DNA from: Anisakis pegreffii
Lineage: Eukaryota; Nematoda; Chromadorea; Rhabditida; Anisakidae
Reading direction: 5' to 3'
NCBI GenBank assembly: GCA_035041965.1
Contig: JAPYMA010000865.1
Location: 123,700-187,699 of the forward strand
DNA: 64,000 bases
Below the pieces are notes generated by a model, which searched no databases, was not told where the DNA came from, and was given only the letters and a program-made list of their open reading frames with translations. Below, in pieces: positions 14,301 through 28,000 of the stretch; position 1 is the stretch's first letter; the number at the start of each line of letters is the position of its first letter. The position numbers and the translations under genes were made by a program.

Positions 14301-14916
14301 TCTTTTATCCTAATGCTTCTCTTATCCATCTGCTAATCGAATATTAATTCATATTAAGTATTTTCGCGTTGAATTCATTAAATATGTATGCTCATTTATT
14401 ATTATCTTAAAGATATGCACGCATCTAAACATTGTCAAGAACGAACGCAATCATTTCATATAGCTTGTATAACAATTATTATGTTATTGTTGATGCTTAA
14501 ATTTCTGATGATGACAAAAGCACAAATGATCTTCTTAATTGCTCTTCCTTTTTCTGATCACTCTGTCTTTTTTCACTGAGCCACTAATAAACTACTATTG
14601 CCGTTTGTTTCTAAAATTTTTCAGAGACTGAATAACGTTGAAACGAGCTACCCTCAAGTTGTCTAATTCGAACCGTATTTTATCTCATTATTAAAGAATC
14701 ACTTAATTACATCCGCTGATTAATGATTATATTTAATACTCAATGCGCAGAGAGGAATACAAATTACTTATGTTACTCCCATATTCATCCGTTACTCTTC
14801 CTAGTTGACAACATGTGTGCGTACAAATAATTCCCAATACTGCCATCGACGGTGACTAAATTTCTGAGATTGTTTTGCTTTTTTGCTATCAATTAAACTG
14901 TATAATTTAGACGTAT
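8314..14916. other. Gene-free stretch upstream of the homeobox gene
   Basis: No exon chain or RNA gene is recognisable. It contains an AT-rich, TAA-interrupted simple tract around 13529-13615. There are scattered TAAT/ATTA cores of the kind homeodomains bind (for example around 13096-13110), but these are expected by chance at this base composition. As the nearest downstream gene is a developmental transcription factor, this may be its regulatory territory; that is inference only. Confidence 0.5.
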
Positions 14917-14961
14917 TATTGCCATCACATAGGCGAATAATTCGCTTATGTGATGGCAATA
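14917..14961. repeat. 45-bp near-perfect palindrome
   Basis: Two 22-base arms centre on position 14939. Every pair matches except 14932/14946, which is G opposite T and would be a G-U pair in RNA. Arm core: GCCATCACATAGGCGAA. It lies about 1 kb upstream of the homeobox coding start. Possible readings are a hairpin RNA, a small foldback insertion, or a binding/cleavage site for a dimeric protein. The sequence does not decide. Confidence 0.8.
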
Positions 14962-15438
14962 GGTGGATTTTTAAGTTGGTTTTATTTGCTTATAAAGCGT
15001 TCATTGTTAAGGGCATCCGTGATCTGGGTGAGAAATGTGGTAACGTGATTTCAGCTGTTATCGCTCAGCAATTGCTTCTGTTCCTCTGTTTTGATTATCA
15101 GTGATCTTGTGACTCATCCGATAGTACGTAATCGTGTCCATTTCACTAATTATCGTGCGACCAATCATGTGTTTGTTTTTAATTTTTGCAACAATTAGTT
15201 GGTTGTTCTCAGCGCCATTACTCATTTGCATCACTTGAACGAAACTGCATTTATAATTTCAATTATGTTTGTCTCGCCGATCAACAATCGTTTCTTTTTT
15301 CGTCCCATTTTGAACTTCAAGTCGAATATTGTTCAATTTCACTTTGATGTTTCAATGATATTCTGTTTCACTTAGCTGTTATGTTGGCAGTGAAGTTGAG
15401 AAATCATTCGAATCATTATCAGTTGCTTTCAGCGATTC

Positions 15439-15900
15439 ATGTTCAAGTGTAGTTTGACTGCGTACTTAGCTGCTCTGATATTTATCTCCTTTATTTTCTA
15501 CATTCACTTTAGTTGCCCCTTGAAAGCTGCGGGCATTTTCGTTCGAGTTATTTCACGCGAAACCATCATTCTTTCAAGTATATCAAAAGTGGAAATTGTC
15601 AAGCAATTCACAGCGTCACATTTCCGGATCATAAAGGATTTCAACAATATCAGATTTTATCCATTGCAAATTTCACCTTTTCTTATAATTGTTTCAGTAG
15701 GCTTTGTATGGTGTATATTTCCATGTCGATTACGTAGCGTTTCGACATGCGTCAATGTTGTGTTCGAAGTGTGTTGTGGGTCGCTGTTTGCGTGGTATTT
15801 ATTTTTGATGTGTCATTTCACTGACAGTAATCAAGATAACTATTCCAGCATTTTCCTCAATAAACTTACCGATCGCGTCCGCTCAAGTAGTGAAATTTGA
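15439..15900 (+). CDS. Doubtful 153-codon open frame just upstream of the homeobox gene
   Basis: An ATG at 15439 lies 7 nt after a good 3' splice-like sequence (TTGCTTTCAG), which could be a trans-splice site. The frame stays open for 153 codons to a TGA at 15898-15900. The predicted protein starts with a hydrophobic segment (roughly residues 8-35) and has two further hydrophobic stretches around residues 80-95 and 108-130. I recognise no domain, and the composition is close to what AT-rich noise gives. It could be a small membrane protein, a 5' leader region of the homeobox gene, or chance. Low confidence. Confidence 0.2.
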   Translation: MFKCSLTAYLAALIFISFIFYIHFSCPLKAAGIFVRVISRETIILSSISKVEIVKQFTASHFRIIKDFNNIRFYPLQISPFLIIVSVGFVWCIFPCRLRSVSTCVNVVFEVCCGSLFAWYLFLMCHFTDSNQDNYSSIFLNKLTDRVRSSSEI

Positions 15901-15964
15901 ACCTGTCTCCTTCAAGAACGTCATTTGAGCAAACCTGGCGACTGTGCTGACGCCACAACTTCGG

Positions 15965-18900
15965 ATGCCCGAAAAGATCAGTCGTTCGAATTCACCTGAT
16001 CAATCGGCCAGCACTGAACGACCTCAATCACTGAACAATACAAACTTTCCGTTTTATTTCAATCCATCAATGAATATGACTCAGTTATTATTAGAACAAC
16101 AGAAAGTTGTTCTCGGACAACAACAGCAACAGTTTGAGCAACAGCAGCAGCAGCAGCAACAGAATACAAATGCACAATCGTCGTTATCATCTAATACATC
16201 GGCTATTAATGGTAGTGAACATTCATTCGTTTATAATTGCACCCATAAAATAAAACGTTAGCACGATAGCAAAAGCAAATTCCGTTTCATGGTGTTCCTC
16301 CACATTTGACTCTTGCATTTTGAAATGTTTCTTCTGATGCACGGTCATTATTCTCTTGGAATCTAGAGAGCATCATTGGAAGTATGCAGTTGTTCGTAAA
16401 CTACCAGTTTGAAATTGTTCGTGACTGAGATTAAGGAACTGTTACGAGTAATTTCAATTTACATGCTTTATCAGTGAAGTTTGAAGATCAGTTGTTGGGG
16501 GTGAAGCGTTTTGCGAGAGGTTATTTGGTGTCAGTAGGTTCTGTTCGAATGATTTGTGAGAAATGTGAGTTTAGACGAATGAAGTCGTCCAATGATTAAA
16601 ACAAATCCCCAGTAGAAGAAGTTCCATGAATGCTACGCATTAATAGTAGGGAAAGTGAAATCCCACCTAAACGTACGCAACGGACAACATTCATTAAGAG
16701 TATCGCCTAATCGCATTGGTACCTGTTTTTACGGCTCACCTTTGTCCGTTTGAATCCGAATGTTCATCATATCAATTCCTTGCACATGAAATGAGCTAAA
16801 AACTGCCGATCGTTCAGTTTGAATGAGCGTTGAATATGTGATGTACTGAAGCTTTTGATTCTCAGGTTAACCTGTTTTGTTAAGGATTTTCTGTGGCCGC
16901 TCTAGCAGCATCCGCCGATGGTAGCACCTCACTGAAATCGCCATTCGCAATTGCATCCTTAACATCGAAGGATGACATACAAAACAAAAGTGACGACCGG
17001 GAGCGGAGGTCAATTTCAAACGATCAAAGCAATCTCCAGATCTCTGTTAAAACCGAACAACCTCTGCATTGTTAGTGAAAATTTGAACTCTTTTCCCTTG
17101 AAATTGATCATTATTTAAGGATCGTTGCATTATGTTGAATTGATAGAATTTATTTCTGCACGAGTTTTATTAGATTTTATGAATCAATTCAATGATGCTG
17201 TAAGTCAGGAAAATATAGTATGATCAACATCTCGGATTCATCCTAACACGGATTATTCTAGATTTAATGAAGCAGCAATCAAGTGCTATCGTAAGTCAGA
17301 CAATTTATGACATCCGGAGTTATCATCGATAATGATATAATCTATTCTGTAAATCATATTTCTGAATGATAACCTAAACAGTGGTACGCATGTGTGTGTG
17401 CATTTCATTTAGCAATGATATTCTCATAAGTGCTCAAAAACCGTAATATAGTGACATTAAAGGAAATTAATTTAAAATGAGTGATAGTTTAACGATAAAC
17501 AAAAGGACAACACTAATCTTCTGGCTAAACAAAAGGCAATTTAATTAATAATCGAATCAGCACTTCAGTGACAATGCATGATTCAACGCCGTCCGTGTCG
17601 GATGCACAAGATCTGTCCACCTTAAGTGAACAGCAGTCACCGTGTTCAGCAAGTCCAGACGAGAACGGTAAACGAAAGCAACGTCGCTATCGAACCACAT
17701 TCTCAGCCTATCAGCTCGATGAATTGGAAAAGGTTTTCGCCCGAACACATTATCCAGACGTTTTCACGAGGTAATCAGATAATTACATGAATCTCATAAA
17801 GATACCGGATTGTATGAATGATGAAACCATTCTTGAAGATGACTTGCCTGAATTAATCACAACTGATGATTAGATTTGACCGCGTAGATTAAGAATTAAT
17901 AAATGATAAATTATTCTCAACTATAACTTATTGGATTGGCACCAGATTCGATTGGATGAGCTTTACCTTCTTGAACGCGTATTCTTTTTCATTCATTGGT
18001 TCTCACGAAGCGTTACTTTTTAAGTAACATTTCAATGGAATTAACTTCAAAAACGGAAATAGAGTATTAGATTGACGGCACTTTTCATTAATGTGCTGAA
18101 GACTTTTTAGAAATGTTCAAGATATTCTCCGATCTAAAGTTGCCCACCAAATCACATTTCCTTACAATAACATCTATTGCAAAGCACATCGTTGAATAAT
18201 CTCAAAACGTGATTGCAGACTCAGTTCACAGTGATGATTTATACTATAATTGTGATTGATTAGGTGTTATTATGCAGTAATGTGCAGCACTGAAAGATCG
18301 AATTCGTCAGCAAAATTCGCATTGACTTCTCCTTAATTCTCATACAGTATGTATTGATGCCACATACAGTCAAAAAAGCCGTATTTTCGTTTCAGAGAGG
18401 AACTGGCGCAGCGTGTGATACTGACGGAAGCACGAGTGCAGGTGAATTTTATACGAAATCTTTCATAGCTATAGACTTGAAAAGAAAACGCTGAAAGAAT
18501 TTCATTGATTCAGCTGTAGTTGATTAATGAGTGAATTTTCACTTGCTATAAATGTTAGTTTGAATGTGGAACGGAGCAGGTTGCAGACATTTCTGATTAG
18601 GAACCATTGAAGTAATGGTCGAAGTTCCTCTCACTGACTACCTTTCGACTCATTAACTCATATGAAATCGTATCATAACTTGATCGGATTGCTACTTCAT
18701 CCCATTTCTCATTGAACGAAATCCAAGTGATTCATAAGCTTTCACAATGTCATGATTTTCATTTGTTGACGAGAAGGATGCTTAAATTAAGCATGCGAAA
18801 AACAGGAGAATTAGATGTGGATTCCAAATCGTAGTTACATATTCGCGTACCGAAAAAAAATCATTAGAAATTACAGCAGTACTCGAGTACTTTTCTAAGT

Positions 18901-21900
18901 ATTATGGCGCCCATGTTAATCTGCAGTTCAAGTTCGCAACTCATGACCTGTGCAATGAACAAAATAAGCACTTCTTTGAGTGCTAGCCAGTTGCGCGATT
19001 AACTATATGTCATAAACTCTTGTTGTCAAGTGCAGATGCAATTTTGTTATTGTTGTGATCAATTTCAATTTCAAAAGTATTCGATCAGACTTCAGACTAG
19101 ACTAGAAGTCTGAGAAGGAACTAACATGTAATTGCTACGTTCTCTGCAATTTTCTATCAGTTCATACACAACTCATCACAAAGAGCGACTGAACGCTTCA
19201 ATTAACTACAAAAAATTCATTCACTAATTTCATCAAATTACTTTTAATCATGATTGTTTTATGGTGCATAACGAAACGTATAATTCAAGTGACCTCCCAG
19301 GTCCGCATATTACAATTTTCTACTTCAGAAGTAGCATTTTGAAAAAAAAAGCATTTTGAAATTATGTCATTTCAATTTTTTCCGGTCGAACATTTGAAAG
19401 CGTAAAACAATGCTAGTGGCTTTCCGTAAGCGTTCGCTTTGAGAACTGAGTGAATGAAATGAATATTGTGGGTATTTTGAAGGTTTGGTTTCAAAATCGA
19501 CGTGCCAAATGGCGTAAGCAAGAGCGTACATCGAGTGTTCATCCATACTCACATAGCGCTCAGCATGTGCCTCATGGAACTCATCCTCTGGTTCATGCAA
19601 ATCCATATGCACTCCTGGCTGCAGCCGCAGCTCAACAAAATCCTGAGAGCAGTGATGCAGCCGCCTTAATGGCCGCAATGACTATGCAACATCAGGCATT
19701 TGGTTCGTTTCCTGATTAGTTATTTTGTTTGTGATTTTAGCTGCGGGACTCACCGTTACATTTTTTCGAACTCTTCCTTTCTTTCATCGTTGGGCACTTT
19801 CATGACTTTCATTATAACACGGCAGTTCTAAAAGCTGGCCAGTCTGTGTATCTTTCGAAACGTTATCACGCTAACGGTTTGATGTCAATTCGTCAGATTA
19901 AAATCACTACTGTAGTGATGTCGGTGTGCTCTCTGGAATGAATGCACGTCACCGATTCATCCACACAGCCAAATTTCGAAAATGATGAATTTTGTAAATT
20001 CCCAAACTTAGGACAGAAATTAGCAATCAGATTTTTTGCCTACATTTGGTATTTAAGTAGACGAATCACACAAGTAAAGCCCGATTGCACCTGTGCACTT
20101 CAAGCGAATGAACAATTGAGTTTTGTTCAATAAAAAGCCCGTATCTGTTCCAAAGCAACCATTCATATGCGTTTTACCATTAACAGGCTCATATCAAAAT
20201 GCCACATTCATATGCCTACTCTGATGTACTTTGAGTGTGCGTTTCATCTTCTCAATGCAACATTATTAATTTTGTAAATGCCAAATGTTCCGTAATGAAG
20301 GTGCTCATTCCTATGAAACTTTGCAACGAGAACTATGTCGATGCTCATAATGAATTATTATGAGTGTTAAATCTTTATGACTGTTGCTTTTGACTAGCTT
20401 TGCATAACTCAGTATTCGTTTCTTGCATTTTTCAACGCACTTCTAGAAATGTCCTTGAGGTGCTTATTGGAGATGTTTCGTTATCAGCTAACCGTTGGAA
20501 GCACTTTCAGTGTTGCTCGTCAATAATGCGATTTGCATTCTCTGCTATTGTATGACATTTGCAATCGGAGTCTCATACGAACGGCAAAGAATTTTCGTCA
20601 CATAAATTCAACTTACGCGTTCATTTAGATGCTGAAAATGTTCAGATCGTCTTTCATTATGATCTGCATAACCCATGAACATGCTCTATCCATCTTTTCA
20701 TGTATTCTCAACATGGGTTTTTAACCACTTTAGCGGAACTTTTTTTTCGCATAGGTGAAAATACTCCAAGAAATCGCGTATCACAAAACAATGTTTGTGC
20801 TGAAAGTTTGATTTGTTTGATTTCGTTGCTTGCAATTTCATTTCATTGCGATCTCAGCTTTCTGAACTGTACGAAACTGCTAGCTAGCTTTAATGAGTCG
20901 AGTGGAGATTCCATGAGTCGGGAGTGTATTAAGGAATTTATGGGTATAGGGATGAAAATGAGATTCTTCATCATGTGTTGGAGTGTTGTATATTCACTTC
21001 CCATAGATTCTGTGAACTGTATCAAATCAAAAATTATTCCTCCTTCCTCGCTTGGTGGTTTTTTATCTGCTGAAACGCTTTGGTAGAACGCAATTTGATT
21101 GCTTGTTCTTCTGCACTATTATGCAGCACTTCAACCATAACGTCTGCGTATATTTCAGAGAAGAACAACTAAGACTTTAGCGCTATACTAAATACTTTCC
21201 TCCTTTGGAAATCGGCTTTGCTCTGGAAGAATGTGGCAGAGCCAACGCTGTTTAAGAGTATTTGGTTGTTCGTGAGTAAACACCGCACAATGTTAAATGA
21301 TGAATTTAAATAGTTCCTAAACGTATGATTTTCAGCGGAAAGCATGATGAATCCAACGGCGGCTACACTCTTCAATCCGTCGTTACTAACGGCTGCAACG
21401 AGCGGTGTGAATGCGGTTGCTGCGCTGACACCGACAAGTGATGCGCTGAGCACGACGAATCAAGCGACGAGTTCTTCATCCACATCTCATTCACCGTCTG
21501 AAAATACCAACGTCACTTCTGACATGCCCAGCACCCATGCCCAACCAGCAGCCTCCACGGCCAGCCCATCGCCAGCTGCTCTGAATTGCACCTCTTCAGC
21601 GCTCGAAGCGTCGTCGCTGTCCAGCGCCAAGCGTCACCATTCAACGTCCACTGTATCCACCACCTCAAGCACCACCACCACAACAACTTCCATACCATCC
21701 GCATCATTCTCACCGCTATTTGGTGCATGTACAAACTCAACAACCACTCCAGACTTTTCGCTAATGTTCTCTGGTTTGCAACAGCAGTTGGCCGCAGCTA
21801 ACTACATGCAACAAATGCAGCGAATGGCTACAATCGAGAATTTGGCCAAGCAGTATTCAGGAATTTGGGCTGGAGCCGCAGTGGCAGCCGCACAATCGTC

Positions 21901-22021
21901 TCCAGCGTGGCGTGATCCCGGTTTGTTGAGTGCGTTCCTTTCGAACGGCACCAGTCGCGATCTACCGATCGACAATACTCTTGCCAATGCCTTCCAACAA
22001 GTTCCATCCTCCAAGAAATGA
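15965..22021 (+). CDS. alr-1: Aristaless-type paired-like homeodomain transcription factor (alr-1-like)
   Basis: Six-exon model: 15965-16211, 16906-17070 (or from 16909), 17569-17770, 18396-18441, 19483-19702, 21336-22021. Phases agree throughout, giving about 521 residues. The N-terminus holds a polyglutamine tract around residues 50-70. The homeodomain is about residues 175-234, from [18 protein letters not shown] through [16 protein letters not shown] to [15 protein letters not shown]. It has W48, F49, Q50 and N51, which is the Q50 paired-like class, and the sequence is closest in my recall to aristaless/ARX. An intron splits homeodomain codons 46/47, as is usual in paired-class genes. The last exon is S/T-, A- and Q-rich, without a recognisable OAR motif. 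By family, it is a nuclear DNA-binding regulator of neuronal development, binding TAAT-type sites. The acceptor before exon 5 (TTTTGAAG) is weak. The true 5' end is uncertain. The symbol rests on the homeodomain only. Confidence 0.85.
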
Positions 22022-25000
22022 TTTTCATACTCATTCTAACGAGCAAAAGCCCAAAGATCGACACCATACATTTTGTTGCAACAGTCTTTGGTGGTTTTCA
22101 ACGAATGTTTTATTTTGTGTTCATATGCAACCAAATGACCTTATCGAGATCTGTCGGTTCAGAAGTGTTCTTTCGTCTTCTGCTGATGAACGGGCAATTT
22201 ACGCCAAACATTTTTATGTACTTCTTTGAGGTTATCGATTCCGCCGAGTAACCAAATTTGTTTAACAACTTTGTTGGCTGAATGTTTCTTGTCGAATCTG
22301 AATCAATTTCTGGCACTGAATCCAAATATGTAATCTTTGCGAGCAATTATTAGGAGGGTTATTAATTGTTATTAATTCTTCAATTGATTCTGATACAAAT
22401 TCATATGGTTATTCCATAGGTATTGTTGATTCACCGGTAGCATCATTTTTGCTAACTGTAAGATATTCACACTTTCCACAATGTTAACTTAAGCGAATAC
22501 CTCATAGTGATGGTGACATAAATCTAATTGGTGATATGTTCAATCAAGAAACGTTGATACCGGTTAAAATACTTGATATCTGGAGCCATCGCAGAATCGA
22601 TGGTGATATCCTAGGTCCTCATTGCCTTCGTGGTATATAGTGACTTGGGGAATTTTATTCTGTTTCCTTTGATTAAGTTAGTATGCTTCATTTTGTGATG
22701 CATTCAACTTACTGCAAGTAAATTACTCATCCGAAAAATTCATTTGGCTTCTGCGACAATGCATGATTCGCCGTTTGGAAAATTATTTGCCGGTTTATTT
22801 GCGCGAAACCGAAATTTGTAATGGAATTGAGGTGTTCTTCATCTCATCATACCACCCTCTCTCTGAATTTGTCCACTGGTGAATTTTTAAAAGCGGTGAA
22901 AAGATTGTTTCGGTGATTTTAGGAGAGTTTTCAGACTGAAGAAGAAACGTTCTGTGTTTAAATGTGTTGAGATGTTGCCGTAATATGTTGTCAAATAATA
23001 TTTTGTTCCTTTTTTATTGTTTTTGTTCATTCATGATTAGCATTGATGTTGATGAGATTGAACATGAAATAATTTTTGGATAGCTTCCGGAATTGTTCGA
23101 AATCACTGCAATCTTTTTGTGATTGTATGAAAATGGAACTGAAATCACTGCAGCTATGTTGATGAGTTGGCACGCTTAACAGCAACGCCTCACCTACGGA
23201 TTCATCCGAAAGTGCATTGTTTTTTATGAGTTGACCATGATTTTGCAATTTAATTCAAGAATTCCGTCATTTCATCGATTAATAATAATAGTTGCAAACC
23301 ACCTTCAATGTTCAGCAAAACATTTACCTTACAATTAAACCAAAGGTAATTATTCATAGTGATGTTGCCAAGCGGATGGTTTCTGGTTCTTCAGTTGTGA
23401 TTCCAAGTGATTCAGTAGAACTGTTATATTCAAATGTTGTTAAACCGAGTACTTTGTCATTTATTTGACTTTGTGATAATATTGTTTTCCGAGGTCATTG
23501 ATTTTCATTCGATCAGGCTCACTACTTCATTTGAATGATACAGCTTCGTAGGAGCGAGGGTGTACTGATGCCTGGAAGTCTCAGTTGCTTGAAACTTCTT
23601 GTGTTCAAACGGAATCTAAAAATGTGTTCAAACGGAATCTAAAAATTCGCCAAGTCAACTGGAGAAAAACTACGCAATATTTAGTGTGTAGCTATTCAAT
23701 AATATTTTGGACTCAGGCTCTCCAGTACTTTTTTATTCCGTTTATCATCGTTTCTTTTTTTGTCGAAATTGTTGCGATGAAATCAACAATTATGCAATAC
23801 ATTGATGCTGTGCTTTTCTCGGTGTTATTCTTTTACCACATCGTTTATTATATTACAAACTCATCTCATACTTTGCATTAGTTTTTGAAGTTTCTTGACA
23901 TGAATAACGTGTAATAATTGCAGTTGGCTTTAGTTGTGTTGTTATTTCATCAATCAATCCAAATGCATTTTCGTTTAAGTTAAAACATTTCAGTGTTATA
24001 ATTGATTTCAACGATCACTCATTTATTGTATGAATTTGAAATGTAGTCCGTTAAAAGATTTATGAAAGACGATTGCTTTCGTGCCTGTGTTCCATTAGCA
24101 TGATATAATAAATGTGCTTGAAACGATGAGCAAGGATTGCGTAACGGAATCAGTTTATGATTTCTGCCAAAGGTTCCCTTCAGATGCGAGTTGATCATGC
24201 AGATGACAACAGAAGTGCAGTCCGCGTCGACTGATAAGCGATTTCTGCGTTTTCAAATAGACAGCTTTTGTTTCCCTCAGCAATCTAGTCACAGAATTGC
24301 AGAACTGCATCAGGGAAATAAAAAAGAGAAACAAAATAAAATTAAGGGGTTCCGACTGAAAATTCAGCGATAGAAGAGATGATTTAACTAGAAAAGACTA
24401 AAAGTCAGAATAACTGCTGAGAATATATTGAAGAATCATTAGAAAAAAATCTGAAAGCTTCCTTCGTGAGATTAGTTTTGATGGACAATCAGCACTACTA
24501 CTCCAGAATTTCACACTTTCTCAACATTCAAAGAATTTGAATGACCGAAAAGCAAAATTCATCCACTTTCCCTCAAACTACACACAAAATAATTTTTCTT
24601 CGATTAAACTGGCCACAACGTCTGTAGCAATTGGCTTGTGCAAAATGACACTTTTACTGATATTTAAAATTTCTTTTCGTCGATTTGGTGCGGTCATTCT
24701 TTGAGATGCTGTCACAAACGGCCATTCTTTAAGTTCATTCGTCCACTTTTCTTGAACATGCACGATTTAGCGGATCATCGACAATATTCTACAACGTTCG
24801 CCAAAGAAAAATGTTTTGCTCGATGGCGAGCCATAACCGAACTGGAACTGAACTCGTTGAAACACTTTATGCGCAGTTTAGACTTATTTTGCTGGGTGAC
24901 TGCAGTGACATAATACAATAATGATTTACTGTGGGTTCTTCTGGGTAATTGCCATAATAAGCAAAAGTATTGGACCACTCGAGATTAAGGTCAGTTCCAT

Positions 25001-28000
25001 GCTCGAAACAATGGAAAGATTGAAGTACATACGGAATCTAGTGACTCAAGATTTGTAGTTGAAATGATTGGAACTGTTACAGTTAATGTTTCGATTCACT
25101 TGAAGAGAAGACGCGGTTGTTTGAAATTTCATCGAGTGACGCATTTGGGTTGATCTAGCTGAAATATGAGGTGGATAATTCAGGTCGACTGTGCATTGGA
25201 TAATATGTAAGAGACATGATTATTTCGAAGTATGATCGAATAATTCATGTTCTACAGAATACATTTGAGTTTGTTTCGTCGTGATTTTGCATGTCGTTCG
25301 AATTATAGTCAGTCGTGCAGAAGTGATCATGACGATGATCCGATTGAACAATTTTATGAACAGCTCAATGAATATCTGGTTCAAACTCGAACGACCAATC
25401 AATGTCACTCCGAGAAGAACTTTTTGTTACATTCAATTGAATCGAGCTGATGAATTCGAACTTTCACGCACCAACTTCGAGAAACTTGATTCTTCCCTAC
25501 TATTAGATCATTCCACCACTGAAGTTGCTCTCTCTCTGTGAAGATTACGAATCGTCTTTTAAGTGTTTTAGGTGAACTTTTGCTATTCATTTCATTCATT
25601 TCAATGCGTCTGAGATTCCAATTCAATACTTTCTCTAAACTGATGTTCCTTCATGTGATTTCAAAAGTCTGCTGACAATAACCTGTAACCTTATGAGTCG
25701 TTCAACATTCACCGATTCATGTTTTGATAATTATCATGAAAGCGATCTTATTAATCAAGCAAAGTCGTACAAAAACTTTTGGAAGGCGCAAACAAGGTGC
25801 ACTGATTGATATTGAGTTGATTGATGAATTAATCAGTAAATATAATGTTGTGATAATTTAAATTCTTTCTACTCATCGGTGTATTGTAAATCGAAAAAGT
25901 TCGTCTTTAAATGCACGTAGTACATTAATTTGACAGTGTTCTCGTTTGTTTCAACGATGTACTTGATTTTCGAGAGCGTCACAAAACGCACAATGATACC
26001 CGGTGTTGTTTCGTTTATTCTCAATCAAATTTAGTTTTACATGTACAACTTTCTGCTTTTGGGTATGTTTTTTGACTGCCGTGCCATAACCAGATTGCGT
26101 GAGGAACTCTGTTGATAAACTGATCACATTCAAGAAAGCATTAACACACTAGAACATAGCACAGTTCCTTTGAGACATCATTTATATGGGATGTTGCCTG
26201 AAACTCTCGAATCAGCCTCTCAAATGGATTAGCTGGAAAATTTTCAAGAATGTCAGGAACTTCAAAGAAATGACAATGAGATATCGTTTTGTGTTCATTA
26301 AGCTGTATTCAGTATATTATTTTCCACCAACAATCTTGACTCTCTCAAAATAATGCCGTTTAGCACTTCACGGAATCGTATCGTCTGACTCATAAGACAC
26401 TTTTTCAATTTATTCATGCTGCGAATAATCTCACATGCAAGATGCTTTATTCTCCTTCGACAGAGCGCCTGATACGCATATCTATTTCATGTCTGGAAAA
26501 ACTTGTTCGCAAAAATTACGAAATATTTTCATGTTGCGCACTGATATGACACAGAATTACCTTATCACTTCTCAGATTCATTCTCAGTCTCTAACCAAAC
26601 CTTATTGCTAAAATCGTCTCATAAAACCGTTCGGTACCAATAACATCTCATTCGAATAACTTTCATTGGATAAATTCCTACGTTCCTGGCCGAAATAACA
26701 TTAATTTTTCATTGCGTGCTGCAGTGACTGGATAGAATGCAAACGACTATTGGACACTGATCTGCATTATTAATCATGGTGATCAATGCCTTACACTCGT
26801 TACCTAAATCAGTTCATTGCATCCACCCGCTCACCTTCTTTTTACAGCCAACAACTTGGATTTGCTCAACTCAACGAGATATAAGCTTTCCGAGTTACAT
26901 AAGAAAACCTGATTGATGTTGAAGATGGCTTTAAAGATGTAAAATTACATGCACGGAATAACAATCACAAAACAAACATTTGCGGGAGAATCAAGTGAAT
27001 GGCTTGAAAACAGTTGCCATCAGGTTTCTCTGAGGTTAACTTGAAGGTGAAATGATTGAAATGTTTTTTTTTTTAATTCAGCGATTCGAAGGGGCTGGCA
27101 ATAAGATATCACTCAGGCCGCATTAAAAATCAAATTAAATGCATGAAATGAAAGCGTACTTTCGATTTCTTTGGTAACCTTCACCTTTTCACCTTTGATT
27201 TCTACTCTCCAACTGCAATAATCAGTCGTTCTTTGGCGTGTGAGGATAAAAAATTCAGCGACACTAATTGTTCCAATAGAACTCTTCCAATTTAAAAAAT
27301 TGCGTCCACTTTCAGTCGCGAATCAATTAATCAATTTGTTGGAAACGATACAATGTTCACTTTTGTCTCAACAGACTGTTAATGTATGTTTTTTTAAAAT
27401 ATCTTCAGAAAAACTCATTATCAGCAAACTACGTGTGACCCATGAGTTTTACAACTGCAGATAAAGCAGCATTCAAACAGAGAACATTCAAACATCAAAC
27501 ATGTTGAAAAAGACTTATTTATAGATGGGATTTCGAATGATTAAGTGTCACTGAATGCGAACAAATTCTGAGATGCACTTCACTTTCAACTTTAAAAAAT
27601 TGCAGATGGTGTTCCATTTGACGCACAACCATAACTATCACCAATATATGTGCAATTCTAAAAGATTCGTTCATTCGTGCGCACAACTGTTTTATTTCTC
27701 TTGACTTCAATAAGGAATATCGCTTCAATGGCAGGTGATACTCGGCAACCAACGAACAATGTAATCGCCATGTTAATCTTCATTTAATGTGCCCAATAGT
27801 CTTCCCAAAAAACACCTTAAAACTTTATTTTATCCGAAATCCCCAGATGCATGTATTATCATGGCCACTTCACATTATCCAAAAACCTGTTATTCATTTT
27901 GATGATTAGATGTGACAAGTTTCATTGCAATAGACTCCGGCATCCACGTTTGAGCAAGATGAAAAACGGTAAATCATTTCAAAATGAATCTCCTTCAGGG

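Noticed and set aside
20700..21086. 128-codon frame inside the last intron of the homeobox gene
   Set aside because: Joining it would break the phase between exon 5 and the last exon. Its sequence is unlike the low-complexity tail and shows no domain.
25220..25626. Overlapping frames on both strands as a small gene
   Set aside because: Several mutually exclusive frames of similar length, and no partner exon with matching phase. Kept only as a note in the gene-free stretch.
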